From Lachnospiraceae bacterium (lineage in GTDB: Bacteria > Bacillota > Clostridia > Lachnospirales > Lachnospiraceae): DNA of 9,979 bases. The position numbers and the translations under genes were made by a program. The DNA lies in contig JAGCSS010000263.1 of the NCBI GenBank assembly GCA_017964055.1, forward strand, positions 1 to 9,979, read 5' to 3'. Under the pieces are notes generated by a model that saw nothing but the letters and a program-made list of their open reading frames with translations, ran no database searches and was not told the origin of the DNA. Below, piece by piece: positions 1 through 5,623 of this stretch. Positions within the stretch are counted from its first letter, which is position 1. Every line of letters begins with the position of its first letter.

Positions 1-1
1 C

Positions 2-2251
2 TGCATCTGCGGTACAGCGGTAGATCCGGTTAAATCGGAGACCGATGAGGCGCTGTACGCCCTGTACAGGATCAGGGAGGAGTCCAAGAAAAACGACCAC
101 GGAAGCGCATGGTCGCGCTGTGATACTCCCGAAGAGCGTCTGGCTAATTTCAACAGACAGTTCGAGGCACTCGACATTAACGACTATCTGAGGGGATATA
201 CCGACAGGTCGGCAGGATGCGGCTATCTCGTACCCGACGAGGAGGCGCTGAACGCCATATTCATCAGCATGAACAAGCTGACGGAGGAGTCGAGACAGAT
301 CAACTGTACCTGCTGCGGCTATGAAGGCTGCATGCAGATGGCCACTGCGATATACAACGGTTTTAATCATAAGGAAAACTGCATTTACTACGAGAAAACG
401 ATGGTGCATGAGCTCGAGATCGAAAAAGCGATCGCCGAGGAGGCCACGCTTGCAAAGAGTGCTTTCCTCGCGAATATGTCGCATGAGATCCGTACGCCTA
501 TCAACGCCGTTCTCGGCATGAATGAGATGATACTGCGCGAGTCGGACGACGAGAATGTAGTCGCCTATTCAGAGCGCATAAAGAGCGCGGGCAGCACGCT
601 GCTCGGACTCGTCAACAACATACTTGACTTTTCAAAGATCGAGGCCGGCAAGATGGAGATCGATCCGGTCGACTACGATCTGTCGTCGGTACTTAACGAC
701 CTGGTTAATATGATACAGAACAGGGCCGATGACAAGGGACTCCTGCTGTATCTCGATTTCGATCCGGGCCTGCCCAAGCTCCTGCACGGTGATGAGCTGC
801 GCATAAAGCAGATAATCATGAACCTTCTGACCAATGCGGTCAAATACACGGAGAAGGGCAGCATAACCTTTAAAATGGGCTATGAGAAGTCAGCGGCGGA
901 CGAGATCGTATTAAAGGTCAAAGTAACGGATACCGGCATAGGCATTAAGCCTGAGGATATAGAGACACTTTTCGAGCAGTTCGGCAGGATCGAAGAGAAG
1001 CGCAACAGACATATCGAGGGCACGGGCCTGGGTATGAATATCACGCAGAGGCTTCTGGAGATGATGGGTTCGACTCTTAAGGTTGAGAGTGAGTACGGAC
1101 ACGGTTCGACTTTCTCGTTCGATCTGATACAGCCCGTAGTCAGATGGGAGGAGCTCGGGGATTTCAACGAGAAATACCAGCATATGTCAGGTCCCCGCGA
1201 TGCATATCATGAGAGATTTACCGCGCCCGATGCCGATGTGCTCGTGATCGATGACAACCCGATGAACCTGATCGTATTCAAGAGTCTGCTGAAGCAGACA
1301 AAGGTCCGCATCGACACTGCCAATGACGGCGACGAGGGCATCGCTCTGGCTCTCGGCAAAAAATACGACATCATATTCTTCGATCACATGATGCCCGGAA
1401 AAGACGGCATCGAGACCTTAAACGAGCTGCGCAGCCACAAAGATAATCCGAATATTCTCACGCCTTCGATATGTCTTACCGCCAATGCGATATCAGGTGC
1501 GAGGGAAACATATATAGCGGCGGGCTTTGACGATTACCTGACGAAACCGATAGATCCCGCAAAGCTCGAAGGAATGATAGCTTCACTGCTTCCTGCGGAG
1601 AAGCTCGTAACGGTGCAATGTGAGGATACCGGGCAAAAGGAGAGTGCCGATATCGACGATGACAGGCTCGGGCCGCTGCAGACCATATCGGAGATAGACC
1701 TGAAGGAGGGCATAAAAAACAGCGGTTCCGCCGATGCCTACCTGCCGCTGCTGAAGATCTTCTATGACTCGATAGATTCAAAAGCCGATGAGATAGAAGG
1801 CTATTACAGCTCGGATGATATCAAGGACTACACGATAAAGGTCCATGCGCTGAAGAGCTCGGCGCGGCTGATCGGAGCAACCACACTCGCCGCGGAGGCG
1901 CAGGAGCTCGAGAATGCCGGCAAAGCCGAAGACAGGGCCTATATAGATGAGCATCACGTACCGTTCATGGAGTCCTACAGGTCCTTCAGACAGTTACTTA
2001 AGTGCATGTTCGTTGCTTCCGCGGATGATGCGGATAAGCCCGAAGCCGATGCCGATATGATGTTCGGCGTATTTGACGAGATAGGCTCGGCTGCCGAGTC
2101 GATGGACTGTGATACGCTCGAGGCCATTTTCAAGGAGATGGAGAATTACCGCATACCCGAGGCCGACGCGGATCTGTTCATAAAACTAAAAGCGGCGGCA
2201 GGAATTTACGATTATGATGCAATCGTGGAACTCATAAAAGAAAAAATGTAA
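2..2251 (+). CDS. Hydrogenase-like sensor hybrid histidine kinase (FeFe-hydrogenase C-terminal part / 4Fe-4S / HisKA / HATPase / REC / HPt), 5'-truncated
   Basis: The frame is open from the first base, so the start lies upstream and the ATG at 269 is internal. Numbering from the codon at nt 2, 749 residues are visible. The first residues (CICGTAVDP) resemble the cysteine loop ending an [FeFe]-hydrogenase H-cluster domain. Next comes C102-x2-C105-x4-C110-x16-C127 followed by CIYYEK, a PF04060-type [4Fe-4S] motif. The kinase core has an H-box (SHEIRTP, H161, nt 482), an N-box (NLLTNAVKYT), G1 DTGIGI and an intact G2 GTGLGM. A receiver follows with D461 (nt 1382), T493 and K515 (TKPID), then an HPt domain with H615 in VHALKSS (nt 1844), then about 75 residues of acidic helical tail. 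No membrane segment is visible, so it is probably a cytoplasmic H2 or redox sensor of the sensory hydrogenase type. The kinase assignment is firm; the hydrogenase part rests on a fragment. No output domain is present. Confidence 0.9.
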   Translation, partial: CICGTAVDPVKSETDEALYALYRIREESKKNDHGSAWSRCDTPEERLANFNRQFEALDINDYLRGYTDRSAGCGYLVPDEEALNAIFISMNKLTEESRQINCTCCGYEGCMQMATAIYNGFNHKENCIYYEKTMVHELEIEKAIAEEATLAKSAFLANMSHEIRTPINAVLGMNEMILRESDDENVVAYSERIKSAGSTLLGLVNNILDFSKIEAGKMEIDPVDYDLSSVLNDLVNMIQNRADDKGLLLYLDFDPGLPKLLHGDELRIKQIIMNLLTNAVKYTEKGSITFKMGYEKSAADEIVLKVKVTDTGIGIKPEDIETLFEQFGRIEEKRNRHIEGTGLGMNITQRLLEMMGSTLKVESEYGHGSTFSFDLIQPVVRWEELGDFNEKYQHMSGPRDAYHERFTAPDADVLVIDDNPMNLIVFKSLLKQTKVRIDTANDGDEGIALALGKKYDIIFFDHMMPGKDGIETLNELRSHKDNPNILTPSICLTANAISGARETYIAAGFDDYLTKPIDPAKLEGMIASLLPAEKLVTVQCEDTGQKESADIDDDRLGPLQTISEIDLKEGIKNSGSADAYLPLLKIFYDSIDSKADEIEGYYSSDDIKDYTIKVHALKSSARLIGATTLAAEAQELENAGKAEDRAYIDEHHVPFMESYRSFRQLLKCMFVASADDADKPEADADMMFGVFDEIGSAAESMDCDTLEAIFKEMENYRIPEADADLFIKLKAAAGIYDYDAIVELIKEKM
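305..382 (+). other. Four-cysteine [4Fe-4S] cluster motif within the sensor kinase
   Basis: Codons for cysteines at 305, 314, 329 and 380 give the spacing C-x2-C-x4-C-x16-C, with the CCGYEGC core and a hydrophobic helix (MATAIYNG) between the third and fourth cysteine. This is the usual layout of PF04060-like iron-sulfur domains found in CO-dehydrogenase/acetyl-CoA synthase proteins and after hydrogenase domains in clostridial sensors. It sits directly before a short coiled-coil-like linker and the H-box, a suitable place to pass a redox signal to the kinase. Cluster binding is inferred. Confidence 0.75.
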
Positions 2252-2263
2252 ATTGATTTTACA
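2247..2263. promoter_or_regulatory. Possible operator dyad overlapping the -35 box
   Basis: TGTAAA (2247-2252) and TTTACA (2258-2263) form a perfect 6-bp inverted repeat around a 5-nt centre. The right arm is the -35 box itself and the left arm contains the stop codon of the upstream gene. A protein bound here would block the promoter. The dyad is short and AT-rich, so chance is a real alternative, and I do not match it to a known regulator. Confidence 0.3.
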
Positions 2264-2286
2264 AAAACGAAAAAATGTGGTAAAAT
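2258..2286 (+). promoter_or_regulatory. Sigma-A-type promoter for the second kinase operon
   Basis: The -35 box TTTACA lies at 2258-2263 and the -10 box TAAAAT at 2281-2286, separated by 17 nt, with an extended -10 TG at 2278-2279. Transcription should start near 2293, about 20 nt before the ATG at 2315. It begins only 7 nt after the stop of the upstream kinase gene, so the second kinase can be expressed independently, although no terminator separates them and readthrough is also possible. Confidence 0.75.
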
Positions 2287-2314
2287 ATCTGAAAACAGAA
2301 GGCGGGTTTACTTT

Positions 2315-4240
2315 ATGGATATATATATGATCACAGCGATATTGATCCTCATAATTTCAGTAATATTCCTGTTAGTTGCGATACTGACAACTTCACTGGT
2401 GCTCAGGAAAAAGCATCTGATCCGCGACCATGTGAGTCTGACTCTGGTTGCCGGGATCATCATGCCTTTGTTTGAGCTCGCTCTTTTCGGCGCAGGTACA
2501 TATGCGTTTATGATGGTTGTCTCCGGTAAATGGAAGATACCGCTGATCGCCGCGATCTTTCTGATGGTCTACTGTATTATTTCGATCGTTAATCTGCTGT
2601 TCCTGAAAAACCTTTTCACAAATATCGACAGGATCCTCGAACTGAACAAAAAAGAAGCTGAATATCATACGATCATGATCGACAATATTTCGCATGAGAT
2701 CCGAAATCCCATGAATACGATCGTCGGCATGACCGAGATCATCAAGAAGGATCCCTCGATCTCGGCTTCACAGAGCGAGAATATCGATAATCTTTCCAAT
2801 GCGACCTTCGCGCTGCTCGGCGTAGTCAACAACATCATGGACTACACCAAGATCCAGTGCGACAAGCTCGACATCATCCCCACCGAATATGCGACCGATG
2901 ATCTGCTGAATATCCTCATCGAAAAGGCTGAATACTCAAATAAGGAAGCCAATGTCGATTTCGTTTACGAGATCAGCCCCGACATCCCCAAACGTCTCAA
3001 GGGCGACGATGTGCGCATTATTCAGGTTATCTACAGCCTTCTGTCCAATTCGTTCAGATTTACGCATGTCGGCATCGTTGCGATGAAGGTCACATCTCAG
3101 ATGATCAATAATGATACGACTATTCTTAAGTTCGATATCGAGGATTCCGGCGAGGGCATTCCTCCCGAAGACGCAAAGAGCGCTTACGAGCTCTTTGACA
3201 ATTCGTTCCAGCGCGGTGACAACGAAAAAGCTACGAGGCTTTCGCTGTATATCATAAAGACGATAATCGAGAAGATGAACGGTACGATATCGTTCAGATC
3301 GGCTATGGGAAGCGGTACCGTTTTCTCGGTTTCCATTCCCCAGAATATCGAAGATCCCAATCCTATCGGTACGTTTACGGCCACGAAGGAGAACAGCAGC
3401 TTCAAGTTCATTGCGCCCATGGCCAAGATACTTGTTGTCGATGACAGCATGGTCAATCTTTTCGTGGCAAAGGAGCTCCTGTCAAATTATGACATCGAGG
3501 TAACCACGGCTACGAGCGGTGCGGAGAGCATCAAGCTGGTCAAGGAGAATTCGTTCGACATGGTATTCATGGATTACCTGATGCCTCAGATGGACGGACG
3601 TGAGGCCCTGAACCGCATCAGGAGTCTGGGTGACGAGTACTATAAAGGACTTCCGATCATCGCCCTTACCGCGAAGAACTCGCCCGGCGGTGAGAGAGTA
3701 TATATTGATGAGGGCTTCGACGGATATCTGGCAAAGCCTCTCGATGTCCATGAGCTCGAGCGTTCGCTGCTTAAGTTCCTTCCCGCCGAGTACATAAACA
3801 GGATCGTGGACGAAAACGACACATGCAATGCCAATAATATCGAGGATAAGCCCTGGTATAAGAGGCTGTGCTCGGTACTCACCGATTTTGAGGTCAAGAA
3901 GGGCCTGGAGTACTGTGAGTACGATTATTCCGCATATATAAATCTGCTCCGTGTTATCAGCACCGAGAGCTCGAATCAGGGTTCGAGGATAAAGAGCTAC
4001 GCTGAGGCCGAGGATATCGAGAATTACAGAGTTGCCGTACATTCACTGAGGAATGTAGCGTCCTCCGCAGGCGATATGAAGCTCAGCTTTATCTGCTCGG
4101 AGCACGAGAACGCCGCGAAGAATTACGACATCAACTATATCAAGAACCATGTTAATACACTGCTCTCCGAATATGAGGTATTCCGCTTTAAGATCGATAC
4201 GGCTCTTCAGAGAGAGAATGAGATAATGAACAAGAAATAA
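2315..4240 (+). CDS. Membrane-bound hybrid histidine kinase (3 TM / HisKA / HATPase with degenerate G2 / REC / HPt)
   Basis: 641 residues. Three hydrophobic segments (about residues 5-29, 41-68 and 76-98) precede the catalytic part, with no sizeable extracellular sensor domain. The H-box is NISHEIRNPMN with H127 (nt 2693). The N-box (SLLSNSFRFT) keeps N245 and G1 is intact (DSGEGI). G2 is not: ATRLSL (306-311, nt 3230-3247) stands where GTGLGL is expected, so both key glycines are missing. The later GSGTVFSV segment is normal. The receiver has D376/D377, phospho-acceptor D420 (nt 3572), T452 and K474. An HPt-like domain has H576 in VHSLRN (nt 4040). The start is supported by AGAAGG at 2297-2302 and by the promoter just upstream. 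It likely heads an operon with the next two genes. Kinase activity is uncertain; it may act as a phosphatase or relay, or partner the upstream kinase. Confidence 0.92.
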   Translation: MDIYMITAILILIISVIFLLVAILTTSLVLRKKHLIRDHVSLTLVAGIIMPLFELALFGAGTYAFMMVVSGKWKIPLIAAIFLMVYCIISIVNLLFLKNLFTNIDRILELNKKEAEYHTIMIDNISHEIRNPMNTIVGMTEIIKKDPSISASQSENIDNLSNATFALLGVVNNIMDYTKIQCDKLDIIPTEYATDDLLNILIEKAEYSNKEANVDFVYEISPDIPKRLKGDDVRIIQVIYSLLSNSFRFTHVGIVAMKVTSQMINNDTTILKFDIEDSGEGIPPEDAKSAYELFDNSFQRGDNEKATRLSLYIIKTIIEKMNGTISFRSAMGSGTVFSVSIPQNIEDPNPIGTFTATKENSSFKFIAPMAKILVVDDSMVNLFVAKELLSNYDIEVTTATSGAESIKLVKENSFDMVFMDYLMPQMDGREALNRIRSLGDEYYKGLPIIALTAKNSPGGERVYIDEGFDGYLAKPLDVHELERSLLKFLPAEYINRIVDENDTCNANNIEDKPWYKRLCSVLTDFEVKKGLEYCEYDYSAYINLLRVISTESSNQGSRIKSYAEAEDIENYRVAVHSLRNVASSAGDMKLSFICSEHENAAKNYDINYIKNHVNTLLSEYEVFRFKIDTALQRENEIMNKK

Positions 4241-4244
4241 CTCC

Positions 4245-4257
4245 GGAGATGCCCATG
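4245..4257 (+). promoter_or_regulatory. Ribosome binding site deciding the start of the repeat protein
   Basis: GGAG at 4245-4248 directly abuts the ATG at 4249 (0 nt spacing) but stands 6 nt before the in-frame ATG at 4255. The second ATG is therefore the likelier start, which shortens the protein by two residues (MFSGFF rather than MPMFSGFF). Confidence 0.6.
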
Positions 4258-5595
4258 TTTTCAGGTTTTTTTGAGAAATATAATCATCATTTAATTAAAT
4301 TACTGTCAGTCGTTCTGGTCGTTTTGATGGTGTACGGATCTGTTTTTTCGGGTTCGGAGACCGTTAAAACGCAGGCAAAGAGCGGCAAGGCTTCAGAAAC
4401 TTCCGAAATCGACGCTACAGTAACTGAGGAGACAAAGATACCAGAGGTCGGCGACGAGTTTACTGTCTCGAGGCTCAAATATACCGTTATCGCGGCACCC
4501 GAAGGCGATACGCCGGGCAAGGTAGCGGTCACAGGCAACAGCCTCAAGAAAAAGACGACCACGGTCACCATCCCCTGGATCGTGAATTATAACGGCGGCA
4601 GGTTTTTTGTGTACGAGATCGGCGACTATGCCTTTGTCGGATCGGGTATTAAATCGATAGATTTTGAGGACGAGATATATGCGATCGGTGAATACGCTTT
4701 CGCAATGTCATCGCTCGAATCGTTCGTGATCCCCGAGACTGTTACGGAGATAAAAGCAGGTGCTTTTGCACTGTGCGGATCGTTAACGAGCGTCTCGATC
4801 GGACGTTATACGACATCCATAGCCCAGAACGCTTTTTCATACTGCGACAGCCTGAGTGAGATCACGGTGGCGGCAAAGAATAAGTCATATTCGGCCGATG
4901 CCGGCATACTCTACAACAAGAAAAAGACACTGCTGATATCGGGAGCGGGAGCGTCGGGAGATGTTGTACTCCCCAAAACGGTCAAAAAGCTCAGCGCCTA
5001 TGCTTTTGAGGGCAATCATAAGATCACTTCGGTCGATCTCGGTACGGTCATCACCAAGATCCCCGAGGATGTTTTTTACGACTGCAGTGCTCTGGAGAAG
5101 ATAGTGATCGGAAAAAATATCACCAAGATCACAGGCAATCCGTTTAAATACTGCGCTTCGCTCAAATATTTCGATGTTGACGAAGAGAATACAAAATACA
5201 AAAGCACGGGCCCGATGCTCTGCAGCAAGTCGGGGCTCAGCCTGTACGCATATCCGTCCGCAAAGGGTTCGCACGTGATCCCTTCATCGGTCAAGAATAT
5301 CGGTGAATACGCTTTCTGCGGCAGCGCGCTTACGGAGCTGCAGATCCCTTCGAATGTCAAGACGGTCGCAAAGGGCGCTTTCTATGACTGCACGGACCTC
5401 GAGGAGGTCACCTTTGAAAAGCGCAAGATCACTATTTATCCGGATATAGCTTCGACCGAGGATATGATATTCGGCAACGCGAAGCCTTATCTTGTTATCG
5501 TCCTTCCTTATTCGAAGGACGCCGGTTCGGCGGGTTCCATCGAAGAGACTCTGAAGCTCAACAGTCCTTCGACGGTGATCATAGTCAATAAATAA
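4255..5595 (+). CDS. BspA-like leucine-rich repeat (LRR_5) exported protein
   Basis: 446 residues from the chosen ATG. A basic N-terminus is followed by a hydrophobic segment (about residues 15-31, LIKLLSVVLVVLMVYG), a signal peptide or signal anchor. A Ser/Thr/Glu-rich spacer follows, then a beta-strand lead-in (FTVSRLKYTVIAA, then TTTVTIPWIVNYNGG) that commonly precedes BspA repeats in clostridial surface proteins. LRR_5 units follow, recognisable by IGDYAF, IGEYAF, IKAGAF and VAKGAF, alternating with IP..V..I and SLTSVSIG-type strands. I see no LPXTG motif, cell-wall-binding repeats or C-terminal anchor, so it is either tethered by the N-terminal helix or released. It begins 14 nt after the kinase stop, suggesting co-transcription; it could be a sensor partner or adhesin, but the ligand is unknown. 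The family assignment is firm, the role is not. Confidence 0.88.
   Translation: MFSGFFEKYNHHLIKLLSVVLVVLMVYGSVFSGSETVKTQAKSGKASETSEIDATVTEETKIPEVGDEFTVSRLKYTVIAAPEGDTPGKVAVTGNSLKKKTTTVTIPWIVNYNGGRFFVYEIGDYAFVGSGIKSIDFEDEIYAIGEYAFAMSSLESFVIPETVTEIKAGAFALCGSLTSVSIGRYTTSIAQNAFSYCDSLSEITVAAKNKSYSADAGILYNKKKTLLISGAGASGDVVLPKTVKKLSAYAFEGNHKITSVDLGTVITKIPEDVFYDCSALEKIVIGKNITKITGNPFKYCASLKYFDVDEENTKYKSTGPMLCSKSGLSLYAYPSAKGSHVIPSSVKNIGEYAFCGSALTELQIPSNVKTVAKGAFYDCTDLEEVTFEKRKITIYPDIASTEDMIFGNAKPYLVIVLPYSKDAGSAGSIEETLKLNSPSTVIIVNK
4618..5412 (+). repeat. Protein-level LRR_5 (BspA) repeat array
   Basis: Several irregular repeat units of roughly 22-24 residues share the pattern I..(Y/G)AF..C..L..(V/I).IP..V. 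Examples start at IGDYAF (4618), IGEYAF (4684), IKAGAF (4753), LSAYAF (4990), IGEYAF (5299) and VAKGAF (5365). The array is interrupted by two longer inserts, one after DSLSEITVAAKNKSYSADAG and one around DEENTKYKSTGPML, that have the NxxYxxxxGxLY-like form typical between BspA repeats. At the DNA level the units are well diverged, so slippage is not expected. Confidence 0.7.
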
Positions 5596-5623
5596 CCCAA
5601 AATATTTATGCTGCGGAGGCTCT

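Noticed and set aside
269..271. ATG at 269 as the start of the first kinase
   Set aside because: The same frame is open back to nt 2 with coherent protein sequence that continues into the iron-sulfur motif, and no ribosome site precedes 269. The gene is 5'-truncated by the window.
3482..4042. 186-codon minus-strand reading frame within the second kinase
   Set aside because: It is antisense to the receiver and HPt domains, with no start signals and no family resemblance.
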